A DNA stretch of 64,000 nt, taken from NCBI GenBank assembly GCA_037447655.1, contig JBBHKE010001235.1:24215-88214 (forward strand), read 5' to 3'. The position numbers were made by a program, and so were the translations under genes. Positions 21,475 to 34,700 of the stretch are shown piece after piece. The first letter of the stretch is position 1. The number at the start of each line of letters is the position of its first letter. The notes below the pieces were generated by a model. That model ran no database searches and was not told the origin of the DNA. It saw nothing but the letters and a program-made list of their open reading frames with translations. Source of the stretch: Zygnema cylindricum. Its lineage: Eukaryota; Streptophyta; Zygnematophyceae; Zygnematales; Zygnemataceae.

Positions 21475-21849
21475 CGAGCCGAGATGGCACGGCCGTTCCA
21501 AAGTTCAACCAGACCAAAGTGGTACTGTTCAACCAATTACTTTTCAGGTCGAATAAGCGTACTAATTTTATGTTGTTCCTGAATTCTACAGATGTGCAAA
21601 ATGAAGTGTTTTTTTTACGATACTGCTGGTAGTCGTTCATAGATTGTTCGTATTTTCTTTTACGGTAGAGCCGATAGTCGTTCGTAGATTGTTCGTAGGT
21701 AATTTTTGGCAGTACTACCGCTGGTTGTTCGTAGATATTAGTGGGGGGTAACAATGCATTACACCAGCGTTACGGCGGTCCGTATTGCGGACGGTCGCAA
21801 GGCAACGTTACATTTGTGCTAGGTACGACGGTATGTGCTGTTGACGGGC
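21475..21849. other. no gene recognised
   Basis: It contains a short direct repeat (gtagtcgttc and ttgttcgta at 21628-21655, 21673-21697 and near 21725). The minus frame 21470-21754 only reflects this repeat. Confidence 0.5.
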
Positions 21850-22215
21850 GCCGACGTAGAACTACGCCAGCGGGCGGGAGCGTATAATTACAGCAACTGT
21901 CGGCGGCGTAGAATTACGACACTGAGCGACAGCGTAGAATCATGCCAGCCGGAGGGAGCGTAAAATTACACCACCAAGCGGTAACGTATAATCATACCAC
22001 CGGGCGGCAACGTAGAATTATGCCGGCCGGCGGTAGCTTAGAATTATGCCAGCGGGTGGGCCGCAGCTTAGAAGTACGCCAGCGGGCAGGCGGTAGTGTA
22101 GAATTACCCTAGCCGACGGGCGTCATAGTAGAATTACGCCAACGGGCGGGCGGGAGCGTAGAATTACACCAGCCGACAGGCGACATAGTAGAATTGCGCC
22201 ACGGTACGGCGGTCT
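21850..22215. repeat. GC-rich degenerate minisatellite, unit about 33-38 bp
   Basis: About nine to ten imperfect copies of a unit like gcgtagaattacgccagcgg, with a variable gggcggcg spacer. GC content is much higher than the surroundings. No coding frame persists. Confidence 0.8.
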
Positions 22216-22529
22216 ATACCGCGACGGGCTGGAGCGCTACATCGTGTCCGCGGTACGGCCGTGTGACAAAAAACAAATGAGACAGACACGGCGCCTATAT
22301 AAGGGTTTCCCCGAAGGCGAACGTAGTTCTCTTACTTATATACTGCTTGATATTTATACGCGGGTACGCTTTTATATTTTATACAAAATTTATTTCGTTT
22401 CGTGCGAGCTTACACATGTCGTACGTCATCCTTTAATTTTAGTTCAAGTTCAGCGTAACGGCTCGCAATTACATTCTATTTTTGCGGCTAAGTCAAATGT
22501 TTGTGTGTGCTTTCACAGTGGAGCTCACG
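22216..22529 (+). promoter_or_regulatory. possible core promoter with TATA box, no gene assigned
   Basis: cgcctatataagggtttcc at about 22290 is a strong TATA-box context just after the GC-rich repeats. The 97-codon frame at 22244-22537 is not recognised. An LTR promoter or chance are alternatives. Confidence 0.3.
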
Positions 22530-22980
22530 TAAAGTGAGTAACTACCTGCGCGCAACCATTTTATTTATATGTGGCTGCCTCAGTTTTGTTACAGTAAACC
22601 TGCGTCTGCCGTTTGAATTGTTGCTTTTTCATGACGGTAGAAGTTCGCAAGCGTGACATTTTATTAACCGTCGTTACAATATTTCCCCAGTCAAAGTTGT
22701 TCGACGGATTCACCGTCAAATCTGAACTTAAAGGAACATAGCTTGTACAAACTTTTACTTTAAATGTACAATTTGTGACAACTACCTGCGCGCAACAAAA
22801 ATCTTCTCTGCGACTAGCAATTCCTTTTATATTTTGCCGCGCTTGTGAACGCAGGCCGTCATAAGAAAGCAACAATACACACGGCCGGCCTACCTGTTAC
22901 GCAAACAAAATTGCGACCACCACATGTAAATAAAAGTGTTGCACGCAAGCCCACTTTCTCTCCAAATTAATGGAAGAAAG
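22530..22980. repeat. imperfect long inverted repeat
   Basis: The left arm from about 22545 (gcaaccattttatttatatgtgg...gttttgttac) pairs with the complement of the right arm near 22890-22975 (gcaacacttttatttacatgtgg...attttgtttgcgtaac). The direct repeat actacctgcgcgcaac occurs at about 22541 and 22782. A third diverged copy is at 24484-24720. Confidence 0.6.
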
Positions 22981-23226
22981 TTATGTGAACTCCACAATGT
23001 AAACACTTTGGCTTTTAACTCAAGGTGAAAGTTCCATGAGACGAAAATTGAGGTTGCTTACAGAATTTTGTACTTCGCTGTACCATGTCGTAATGTTTTT
23101 CTATTTTTTTTGAAAAACAACATTACAAATGATCTGATAATAATCTCAAATAGTCCAAGCAAAATCTTAACCGCTCGATTATGTTTGGTTTTCATCCACG
23201 AAGCAATCTTTCCATCCTGTTTTGTC

Positions 23227-23289
23227 ATGGACCACCCACCTTTGGGAGGTGAGTCTTATAATCCCACCTCGAGGAGGCGAGTAGTCCAT
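23227..23289. repeat. short hairpin, arms about 30 bp
   Basis: atggaccacccacctttggg at the left is an imperfect complement of ctcgaggaggcgagtagtcc at the right, with only a few bases of loop. No known family. Confidence 0.45.
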
Positions 23290-24483
23290 TACAAAATGTG
23301 GAAAATTGTTACACTTGGATGATATATACTCGGGAAACGATTGACTACCACATATGTTTTCACACGTCATAAAGAGAATGTGCGTTTTGACAAGGTGGAC
23401 ATGAATCAACCAAAATCTAACCAAAAGTCTTTGTCGGAATATATTCGGTCACGCTCATTTTTATTTTCCTTTCAACTCCGTGGTTTCCCTCTCTCGAGTT
23501 TTCGTTTTGAAAAACAAGGTTGGAAAAGCAAGCCTTTAAAACAACAGAGCGCTTGAGAAGAAAAAGGGGTTTCAATGGTACAATGACATAGTACGTCTAT
23601 TTCGTATAATGATTAATACGATAGCACACATTTCACATGAATTAGTCAGGATGTAACCTTGGCAATTTTCTATATATGATGTTTAACTTAAGTGTAACCA
23701 ACATTTAACATTTTTTAATAAACAATCTTTAACTTACGTGGTACCACTCAAATCAAAACATGCAGATTTTTAGACGTCATGCGATGACACAAAGTCCTCA
23801 ATTTTGCAGCCAGTAATGTCACCCTTACAATTGTAAGGGCCTTTTGACCGAACGACGGCCTTAGTTTCAAAATTGAAATCTAATTCGCGAAACATCACAT
23901 TGAACGTAGATGCAAACTAAAGATGAAATTTCTCACCATCGGAATTCTCAAAACTTGCACATGAAATGTACCTTCGGATAAAGTCCACGTATGTCCACCA
24001 AAATCCAACCAAATATCCCGAAATTATTTCGTAACGCTTTTTCGTCTTGCTATTTTTGGCAACGCTCTTTCGTCACAGAGCTTTTGGCAGCGCTCTTTAT
24101 TCACCTTATTCTTGCTTTCCTTTTCGCTTCGTTGTTTTGAAAACATAAACCATAAAAAATGAGCCGGTGTAAAAGACAAGGCGTTTGAAAATAGTACAAA
24201 GTTTTTGTCATAGAATGACTTGGTACGCAAATAAATGTTATGCAAATTAAGATTTTAAGTAGAATTCTGGTCGGTGTGAGTATTTGACAATTTTTAACAT
24301 CCGAACTTAACTTAAGCAATAACATTCGAATTGGAGCATGTGGTTTGCAAGATCAATACGACAGAACATCATCCAAAATATCATAGCCAATAATGTTGGC
24401 TGTACAACTACACAATTTCCTGATGGATGTTCACCCTAAGTCAAAAGCCAACATGTGCTAACACTGTTGGGGTTCACGCAGTG
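23290..24483. other. no gene recognised
   Basis: AT-rich, with short frames only. None shows domain motifs. Confidence 0.5.
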
Positions 24484-24720
24484 AGAAAGTGGGTTAGCGC
24501 ACAACACTTTTATTTACATGTGTCGTCGCAATTTTGTTAGCGTAACAATTGGCCAACATTGTGAATTATTAATTCTTTATAACGGTCTATGTTCACAAGC
24601 GCGACATAATTTTAACAAGCTGATTTTACTTTTTTGTTATGCAAAGCTTTTCAACGGTTATACCGTCAAATCCCAACTCAACAATACCAAATTTGTACTA
24701 ATGTGTGCTTAAATTTGTAG
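24484..24720 (+). repeat. third copy of the 22.5-23.0 kb repeat arm
   Basis: gagaaagtgggttagcgcac, then acttttatttacatgtg and attttgttagcgtaac, match the reverse complement of 22750-22975 with scattered changes. Confidence 0.6.
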
Positions 24721-27060
24721 TGTTTTAAAAAAGTTGACCAAGGTGCTTGCACCCAACCAAAATGACGAATTCACTTATCATTTCCCCAAATCCGGGATTA
24801 AAGTTCATGACCTCGATTATATAAGGTTTGGCGTCGATTCAGATGACAATATTTTTGGGCCATTTCACACTGAAGTTTTTCGTCGCCATTGCTTCCAAAC
24901 ATGTTTCCGTGTAACATTCTAAATCTTAACTGGTTACGTACTGGTGACGATCATCGACAAAAGAAACACAATGACGCAAATTGGGATGTAGAAGAATGTA
25001 CCCCAATCTCCTCGATTGTCAAACAATTCTTGCGCATGTACGGTTGTAATTTTCAAAGTGAGTGATATACCGTGTACAAGGCTAAGGGCTCTTGTTCATC
25101 AGATGTTGTCAGTAATGGTATGGACACGTTTACTAGTAGTAACACTTTAATCACTTATCCATCAAGACGTGCTAGCAACGCACTTATCGCCTACGTGCTT
25201 TGTTGTGATTGGAAACAAGTAGGTTTTTGTTCAGACGCCGACATTGTCAATAATAGTAAAAGAATAAAATCTGAACGTCTTATCTGTACAAATGGATGAA
25301 ATTATAGATCCGAAATTTATGATTTAAAGAAAGTGTATTAAATTCTAACATTTGTGCGTGCACAATTTATCACTATACGAATTGTGTCATTATTTTTTAA
25401 ACGCAAAGTCCTTTCCGTGAAGGTTAATGGTTGCCAAAAAACGCGTTAGAAGATATCCTCCAACAAAGCTTTTTTCGCCGGTTTTGGTGGATTTGAATCA
25501 ACCTTGTACGAAGGGACATGGCCTCTTCCAAATGTTAGGTTATCATTGCTCGTCCACCGTGGATTATATCTTTAGATTCCAAGTGTACCAATCGGACACA
25601 TCCAGTGTGTGGTTAGTGTCCTCCTTGAGAACAATTGATGACTCTAGTCAAACACTTGATAGAGTGAGCTTTTGCTTTAAAAACACAAAATCGAACGGTT
25701 GGGTTTGTCGCCCAAAAGTTTCAAAAATCTTGCCAATACTCCAATTATCATGTTTCTTGAAAAAAAAAAGGGTACGACCTAGTTCGAAAAGGTTCGACTT
25801 TCAAAAACAACCTCACATTTCACTTGATAGAGCCCCACCCAAGGAATAGGAATCATTATAACCATTGATGGGAACGCTTTTGACCATCGACGAAAACATA
25901 CTCGGTTCACGAAATGGTAGAAGTAAGTCTTAGGGTAAGTTCCCATGTGTTAAAGTACGGGATTTAATCTGTCGTTTTTCTCAAAAACTTAGCCCACACG
26001 GAGAATATTTTCAGCAGTATAATCAAATTGTAAAAACCATAATATAATTTGCGTCATCTTGAAACTTTAAATTGTACTACAACTTGTTGTCTTTGTCTTT
26101 TCGACCCACAACCATGTCATTCCAGCTCATCTTCAAACTTCACCTGAAATCACCCTACGAGGTGATTCCAATTGAAGTAACAAGTTATGAATGAATAAGA
26201 CGTTACACGTTTTTTAATAGTTTTTCATGAGGGAGAGTAAACACTATTTCTTCCCTGCTCGTCAAGCGCATGTATAGAAAAAAATGACAAGCATGTACAG
26301 GAAAAAATTATAAGGGTCATGGACCTCCACTTTCATTCATAGATCCTCTACAGTACGTCGTTGTTGTCTCTCCCCCTCTCTCTCACTCTACCACTCCCCT
26401 CTCCCTCTTAGAAATCTTTTTTTGCAAACATTCGTGCAAGATATTTCGATGCGCCCAAATGTACGACATTCTTTTTTTGGGTATTGGCGAATAATATTGA
26501 CTATGGTTATGCGAAAATGGTCCTGCTCACTTTACAGAAGATTTTATTTCTAAAAGGGGGGTGGTACATGGCATGATCGAAATGGATATTTGTTGACGAC
26601 CATTTAAAGCAATGTCAACTCGCGTCATTCCATACGACCAAAATGGAATTTCGTTGATGAACTCATTGCAGTGCCCACCGTTATTAGACCTAAAAGCATT
26701 ATAAAAAGGAGTGGAATACAATCTTCACATCGCATTACACTAAATTTGTATTATGCATTCCTATTTCATGTTTACACTACCATTAAGCCTAATAAATCCG
26801 TTACGCTAATAGCGATGGGGAATACAGTTGGTTAGGCCAACGACAAACGATGACATTACTAAAGTTATAATGTAAATAGTTAAAATATTGGAAGCAAATA
26901 TTGACCGTCGTTTTGATGTCACCCGATAGTTGTCATTTTTTCAATGTTGGAGAATTGTTCACTTCGGATTCCACACTTGTGTTTCACATTAAAAGATGGT
27001 AAAACTGGTTCCTCCAGTACGTTGTTCATTGCGCTAAATTTGGTTTCAGGCTCTTGCATG
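24721..27060. other. long stretch without recognisable gene
   Basis: The longest frame is 25427-25849 (+, 140 codons). It has no motif I recognise and no typical start context, so I do not call it a gene. 26290-26410 contains a pyrimidine-rich repeat (cctccactttcattcatag) that recurs near 50225 (reverse) and 52780. Confidence 0.5.
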
Positions 27061-27067
27061 CACATCG

Positions 27068-27140
27068 GTTGGGTAGCTCAGTTGGCAAAGCTAGTGTACG
27101 ACTAACACAAGCTCCCGGGTACGATCCCTGGCTTGGACAC
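27068..27140 (+). repeat. tRNA-like sequence, probable SINE head
   Basis: ggtagctcagttggcaaagc matches the Pol III A box and cgggtacgatccctgg the B box/T arm (5-bp T stem with one G-T pair). A 4-bp anticodon stem encloses acgacta. The acceptor ends do not pair, so a functional tRNA is unlikely. The downstream body runs to T-rich sequence near 27290. Confidence 0.5.
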
Positions 27141-27579
27141 TGCCCTACGTTTTCACTTTGGCGCCCATGCGATACGTAGAATATTGCCGATCCTCAACTA
27201 CACCCATACATTATTTGTGATTTCTTCCACTGGCTCGCTCTGATGCTGTAAAATGCTTTCCTTGCTCTTTGGTCAAGCCCGTTTTTTATCAAAATTTATA
27301 GCCATTCGCTATAAAAAAATTGCATAGTTGTTTCCTCACTCAAGACATTGCCTAGAAAATAAATGTGTATATATGATGTGGCAATAAAGAGTGCATATCT
27401 AATAGAGAAACGAAAAGCACAAAATTCAACGCATACAAATATAAAAATAATTCTCCAATGCTCAAACCGGCTTTGTTAATTTAGATTGGGCCTAAAATGA
27501 GCGTTTTTCATGCTCCATTATCATCTCGTGTCTTTTTTGGGGATGGGCTTAGTTCATGGTCTTGCAGAAGTAACCCACC

Positions 27580-27905
27580 ATCGCACTTTTCAGCGCTGAG
27601 GTTGAATACATGGCAGCTTGCCATGTTGCCAAGGAAGCCATCTGACTTTGAGCTCTTCTCTCCAATTTCGGAGTTCCCTCTTCGGCTCCTATTCTTATTT
27701 TCTCCGACTCTCAAGGAGCCCTTGCCTTAATTTGCAATCCTGAACATTAGAAGCGGATTGAACACATCAACATTCAATATCATTATTCGCCGGAGCTCGT
27801 CGAGGATGGCGCTCTCCAAATCTTTATGCTAAGGCGACGGATCACGTGGCCAACAATCTCACCAAGGCTCTTCATCGGCTTCATTTTGAACAACATCGCT
27901 TCTCC
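27580..27905 (+). pseudogene. copia RNase H C-terminal fragment (different lineage)
   Basis: Across two frames: AEVEYMAACHVAKEAI, then a stop, then LIFSDSQGALALICNPEH, EHINIQYHYSPELVEDGAL and HVANNLTKALHRLHFEQHR. This is the end of a copia RNase H, distinct from the other elements here. The purine-rich ggacgggg followed by TGTTACAAG at 27989 could be its polypurine tract and LTR start. An inverted copy lies at 56040-56390. Confidence 0.75.
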
Positions 27906-28794
27906 TTCAACTCCCTCCTACTCCAGCCTAAATTACCATTTCTTTTCATCTCACTCTAATTCCTCATGTTCATTTGTGGACGGGGTGTTACAAGTCATTT
28001 AGCGTCGGTGCCACGTGGCCTTTTCTGGCCGTTTTGCATGCATGTCATTTACAGCGTCAGTCCTCTCCATCCTTTTACTAGACATTCTTATTACATTGTC
28101 TTTTCTGTTTGTTCCCTGTCATTTAAGATCTTTGGTCGTATCTCCATACTTTTCTTTTCAAACTAGCCGTCTAAATCTACTTCATTAATTTCGATCTCCT
28201 GTCCTTTGTAAACTACCATCCTAAATAAATCCATTATAATTTAGCCTATGATCCTTATTACAATGCACTAAAGCGCACATATGCTCCACATGATATTTGT
28301 GTGACTTTGTATGTAAAGGACGCTTCTCATTTGAAAAAATCCTTTCAAATTCAATTTTTTTTTTCATCAATGCATTAGTATTTTCCTTGTGTATGATTTT
28401 GTGGCATCCGCAAATCCACCTCCAATAAAATGTTGGGGGCTTTTGGAATCATTATCCATAAATTACTTTACTTTCTTTCATGATCAAATGTAAAATGTGT
28501 AAACATTTTTATTCAGCTCCCAACAAGTCAAAAAAACTTGTACCTAGGGCCCCACTTTCAATCGACTTGTCATCTCACCCCACTTTCCTTTCTATTCCCT
28601 TTTATTTATTAAACCCTTAAAATCCTTAAAAATCAAAAGATAAACCAAATCAATCGCCGCCTCACACTCTATTTTGGAGAAACAAATTGGTGCATCCATG
28701 CCCTGTTGACTTCGATTCATTATCATAACTGGTCAATAATGTCTTTTCTTTCTAAAACCTCCTTATAAACCTCCAATCAGGCATCACCCCTCAC
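27906..28794. other. possible LTR remnant and 3' flank of the permease gene
   Basis: 27989 onward may be an LTR of the RNase H remnant (TGTTACAAGTC). For the minus-strand permease gene, aataaataaa (plus tttatttatt at 28601-28610) about 185 bases past the stop is a good poly(A) signal. The region is duplicated in inverted orientation at 54.3-55.9 kb. Confidence 0.45.
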
Positions 28795-31700
28795 CTAGTT
28801 CTCTTGTTCATCAACAAGTTTTTCTTGGACCAATTCTCGGACCGGTCCGGTAAACCATCTACGTGCATCCACTACCCACCAAATTGTAAAAAAAGAGTAC
28901 ACAATTGCAATTCCTATAGGGGCGTAATTGAAGTTCTCCCATGTAATGGGGTAGTAATACGGCAACATAAATATAACAATTGAGTAGCTGGTCCACAACA
29001 CGGATATTACGTGGATAAGTTTACTGCCACATCGAGAAAACGACAATCAATAAACAAAAAATAAGAAATAAAAAGTAAGGAATAAGAGATCAAAAACAAG
29101 GAATAAAAAACTACAACTGTTGACATTTATGCCTTCGTGGATCAATCAACTAATAAAAAGACGAAAGCCAATGAGAGAAGAAACATGGTGGACTATCACT
29201 ATAACTACATGCATTGAATCGACGTGGGATATTATGTTAACAAGTTCAAACGCTAAACAATAAATATTGAATACTAAACAGTAAACAATAAAGATTAACA
29301 GTTGTCAATGGTATATACTCCATAACGCTTATGACTCAAAAGAGATAGGCACAAAACATGAGCGAAAACCATCTCATAACATTAAGTTTGTTCAGCGAGC
29401 TTACCATGCTCGTCCAAAATAGGGTTTTAAATAAAAGGGTCCGTGCGGGAAACTTTCCTCGGATCTAAAAATTCGCAACAACATCGGCGGTAAGTAGCTC
29501 GTTTGATATGCGACGCTTGCCATGCCACCAATAGCGTAAAACGCTGTGGCGTTTTTAAGTGTCGGTAAGAGAGAAATTGCACCAATAGAAGCGCAAAGAA
29601 AGACGGCGTAAACCGGTTCTTTGTTTTTATTCACACGTCGCCAGATGAATGATAGCGGAAGACCGTTGTCACGTGCTAACGCGTATGCCTGCATGACACG
29701 TGTAATTTCTTGTTAGTGATTGGACGATTTCCGACGAACAGAAAATGTGCGAAAGGTCACATGCGGATGTTAGGAGTATGGAGTCGTACAGTGCGCACTG
29801 AAAAGCTCTTTAATCTGTACATAATATTTCTTGGTTGAGGACATTTTTCGGAAACGTGCACAAGAAATAGCACGGTATGTGAAAGTTATTTCATTAGTTG
29901 TAAGTTATCCGCTTTAACGTTGTTTATTCCTGTTACATACAAATTAAGCACTGTTTAATTGCTATTAAAGGGGTGTGCCCATTTTTTCAAGTATCATGTT
30001 TTTTCTGTCGTTTTAGTCCAAAATTCAATCCTCGGCTAGAAAATCGTTTGCGGAAACTAAAAGCTTTTACCATAGTACAATGAACGTCATCTTGCTACTT
30101 TGAATGTCCTCCAATTTTTTGTCTTTTGTATTCATTTTGGCTTTTTCCTCATATCAACCTACGAGCACGCGAATCCAGATCATCAAAAAACTTTAACGAA
30201 AATCACCTCGCGAAATGGTTTTCGTTAAAGTATCACTCGAAAAACAATTGAATAAACTTTCTAAGCACGTGTCACACGAATGGGAAATTTTCAGCACCAG
30301 GGAGAGTACAACTTTTATTTTTTTTCACTGGAGTAAAAAGTACCACTTCAAGGAAACGGTTACATAGGCCCCTTAAGAAACTGGATTGATTGGTGGACTC
30401 ACCACTCTTCCGGCGCTCATAGTGAGAGTACAACATCCGAGAAAGAATGACATGTATATAATACAAAGAACGATATACGCTCCAGTTCCATTTTCGTACC
30501 TGCACCAAATATTACTCTGTCACATCACATATACATCCAAAAATACTTTGTCCTATCGCGTTTACATGTAAAAGTACTCAGTCACGTCGCATTTACAAAC
30601 AAAAGTACCCTGTCGTCACATCTACATATTAATTACTTTGATGCGTCACATCTGTCACATCACATCCACATGCAAAAATAATCTATCACGTCACATCTAT
30701 ATCCAAAAGTCAAGATTTAAAGGAATTTGAAAGTCAACCTAAAAGTCAACCTGACAATCGACCTCGAAGGTGCATCGAGAATGGTCGCTATCACGAAATC
30801 AAAATATTCATCCACACGAAATAAAATGGTAAAAGTATACCAAGACCGTAATTACGACCATGTATACATAGCTTAAAAATACGTAAATTCAGACCATTTA
30901 AAGAAAACCGGACGGCAGCTTTTCAAGTTAACTTTAAATTGCAAAATAGTCGATATTGATACCAATACCACCCCGTCATGGTTAAGTTCCATTGTCTCCG
31001 AAGTATCAAGTTTTTAAAACACTTTGCCCGTCGTTAACACTTAAATTTATCGGTCGCGAGTTTCTTCCACCAAAATTCAAAAAATAGTGTAGTAGTAGCA
31101 CTATTTAAGGAAGTAGGCTTACGATCTGCCTCGTCTCTTCTCACCAAATAGTATAATACGATCTAATTCGCATTAAAACTAACAAAATACTCAACGCTAA
31201 CAACGATGGACAGTGTACACCGTGAATCGCTGTTAGGGTTAATGTTTTTTTTGCCAATCAAAACGCCTTTTCTTCGTACACACATGTCGGATCGTGCATA
31301 TGACGGTATCGATTGAAAGGTAAGATTCTCAGCTTCCGATTAGCGGTCTCATATTGAAAATTGGACAAGTGTGTACGGAGAAAAGATGTTTTAAGTGATG
31401 AAAAAGTTATAAACCCTAATAGCGATACACGGTGTAGCATTCATCAGAAACCAACAATATAATATACATATAGTATAATATTATACAACATAAAATAAGT
31501 AAATAACATATACGTAATCTGTAATGTCGTATAATACAATAGTATAACATATAATATTTTAGACATCAGGTGGGACGTCACAGTACCGATTATAGAAGGT
31601 GTCCCAGACGATCTGAGCCACCGGATATCCGCCGCCTGTGACCGTCGATTCGTCGAACAGGCGATCGAAGCTCTGCATGCTGAACGTGAGAGATATCGCG

Positions 31701-34700
31701 AAGCAGTAGCCGAAGATCGCCGTAAAGACGAAACTCCCCAAAATGGCAATCGGACCGTTACGATCGGAGCCTTTTGTCTCTTCTGTCATGTGCGCCGCGA
31801 AGTCGAATCCGTACAGAGAGTATTGTGACATCAGCATGGCACAGATAAATGCATAGACCTGCGGGAGACTCTCCCTCTCTCGTCAGATCAGATGGGGAGA
31901 TAAGTGAGAGGGAGGGGGGAGGGAGGGAGAGAGGGAGGGGGGGGGAGGGAGGGAGAGGGAGGGAGAGGAGGAGGAGAGGGAGAGGGAGGAGAGGGGGGAG
32001 AGGAGAGGGGTGAGAGGAGAGGGAGGAGAGGAGAGGGGAGAGGGAGAGGGAGGAGAGAGGAGGGAGGAGGGAGGAGGAGAGAGGGGTCAAGGGTACAGAA
32101 AGGAATCAAGGAGGAAACAGAAATGCCGAATGGAAACAATGGGCAAATGGAATGGCATGAATGGCAAGAAAAAACAGCATTTATGGTTTTTGTTTAATAT
32201 TTGATGGTTATTTGTTGTTTGTTTGTTTGTTTTTCTTTTTGATGATCGATTCTTTTGTGTCGGTGAGAGATTTATCTTTGTCTGTTGTGATAAGAGAATG
32301 ATTTTTTGTCCTGGTAAGCGAATCTTTTTATTTTTTGGCGAGGATGTCTTTCCTCTTTCTTGTAGTGAGAGAACCTTTGTCTTTATTGCAAATTTCTTTG
32401 TTCCTGAGAGAGATTCGTCTCTGTTTGGGTACGAGATTCTTTTCTTTGGTGTAAGATTATTTCTTTTTCTTCTTTGTTTAAGACACTCTTTGTTTAGACG
32501 GGAGATGTTTTTTTATTTAGTGAGAGATTCTCCTTTGTGTGGAGGAGAGGGATAGGAAGTGGGAGAGGGAGAGAGGGAGAGGGAGCGGGAGGGAGAGAGG
32601 GAGAGGAGAGATAGAGGAAGCGGGAGAGGGAAACCTGCAAGGTCATGGAGAAAGCGGCGACCCGGGCAATAAGTTTTACGGGAAGCAAGTTATAAGCTGC
32701 CGAAAAAAATATCTCGAAAAGTGCTATTGCCAAAAATTGTCCTTTTGTTATCATGTATCCTCCTCCATTTGCCCCACCTATGAACAATAATAACAACAAA
32801 AATAACAGCATTTATAACAACAAATGATAAAATCTAAACAGAAAATTTGATCATCATGAAAATAAAATAATTGGAATTATGAAACTTTTTTGAAAACTAT
32901 GAAATGCAAATTTTAGGTGTTGCCATCCTCATCTTATTTGGTTTGTGAGTTGTGACATCTGTCGTTAAAAATGGTATTGGAGTAATTAATCATTTGTGGA
33001 CAATTCAGTTGTTTAGAAAAAAAAAATAAAGAATAAGTTACAGCTGGAGGCACGTGAGAATAGAAAACACGGAAAAAGTTGATGTTCAACAAAATGAACA
33101 AAAAACCCGGCAAGAAAGAGATAAAGGAAATGAAAAAGGAAAGGGAAAAGGTAAAGAGAAAAGGGGGAGAAAATGGAGAGAAAAATGGGGAAGAAAAATG
33201 GGAAAGAGAAAAGGGAGAGACAAAAGGGAGAGAGAATGGGAAAGAGAAAAGGGAAATAGAAAAGGGAAAGAGGAAAGGGAAAAAGGAAAGAAAAAGAGAA
33301 AAGGAAAGAGAAAAGGAAAAGAGAAAGAGGAGAAAGAGAGAGAAAAGAGAAAAGGAAAAGAGAAAAGGATAAAAAAAGGAAAAATAAAGGAAAAAGAAAA
33401 GGAAAGAGAAAAGGAAAAGAAAAAAGGAAAAGAGAAAAGGACGAATCCTTATAAAAACAACTGCCATTACACGACTACCTTTTTTTTGGACTCTTTTGAT
33501 CATATAATCAAATTTAATAACTTTTGTATGTTTTTTAATTTTGTATTTTCTTTATATTTGTATTTTCCTTACTTTTGTGGTTCCTTTACTTTTGTACTTT
33601 TTTAATTTTGTATTTTCTTTACTTTTGTATTAACTTTGCTTTGAGTTTTCTTTTATGAACGTTTTTAGATTAAATGGCATTATATGGTAAATACCTGTTG
33701 CAATTAAAATTATGTATTGCAATAACTGAGTTCCGGCGTAAGCCTGGCCTCCTATAACGACAGAAAGTCCAATAAATTCACACCATCCCTGAGATAAAAA
33801 AACTATTACCTTCGATTAAAAACACAAATAATAAAATAAAGTAATATAAAACAACACTATACAAATTAGGAAGTATATCATTGCAGCCAGTTACTACAGA
33901 AATATCTATTGTTGAGAAATTTATCATCAAAGTCATTTATTGTAAAAAAAACAGTTTACTGTAAAGCAGTTTATCATAAGGCTATTTATTATAGAGCAAT
34001 CTATCATAAAGCCATCTATCGTAAAAAAAAATCATAAAACAATTCATCATAAAGCAATTTATCTCAAAGCTGTTTACTATAGAGCCATTTTACTATCAGC
34101 AAGAAAACAAAAAAGGCGTATTTGACAAAAAAGTGGTCTCCAAAATGCCCTTCAAAATTCTCGCAGCACAAAATTTCCATCGAAATTTTAAAATCAAAAC
34201 AGAGAAAAAAATCAAAATTGCACCATGGATTAAATATGATTCCGGAGTGTTTTAATTCCAAACTTGCCACGTGTATATTATTATCATCGACAGTTTCCTT
34301 AACAGTTTTATGAAACATTCTTTTATGCTTCCTGTTGCCACACAATAATTGACATGACTTTGAGATGTCAAAAACAATTCATAGACGAAAAATAAGCGTA
34401 AAATTAAAAAGAAGAAAAAAGAACATTACGGAACAATGAAAATTTCTTAAATGTAGAGGTTTAATCCAAACAAATAACTGAAAAGAGGTATATTGATTGC
34501 ATACATTTTATGACTTTTCGGGCTTGTACTAGGGTCAGAATGAGATAAAATTCCGTACCGTAATCCAGCTGGCAAAGGGACTGTACTTTGGACCCGCGAG
34601 AGAAGCCGCCCAAAAGTACAGCGATCCAGTTGTCTGTTGAATAAGACAAAAAAATAATAATGATTTAAAAAAAAATAAGTAAAATAATTTTAACAGTAAC

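Noticed and set aside
25427-25849. 140-codon plus frame
   Set aside because: No motif, no homologous copy, ordinary length for chance in this region.
27068-27140. Functional tRNA gene
   Set aside because: The acceptor ends do not pair and the anticodon stem has a mismatch; a SINE head is more likely.
30403-30499. Frameshift in permease exon 7
   Set aside because: On careful re-reading, the 97-bp exon is in frame throughout (YENGTGAYIVLCIIYMSFF).
33054-33605. 183-codon Lys/Glu/Arg frame and its Phe/Leu/Ser antisense frame
   Set aside because: Both are low-complexity read-throughs of a polypurine tract inside a permease intron.
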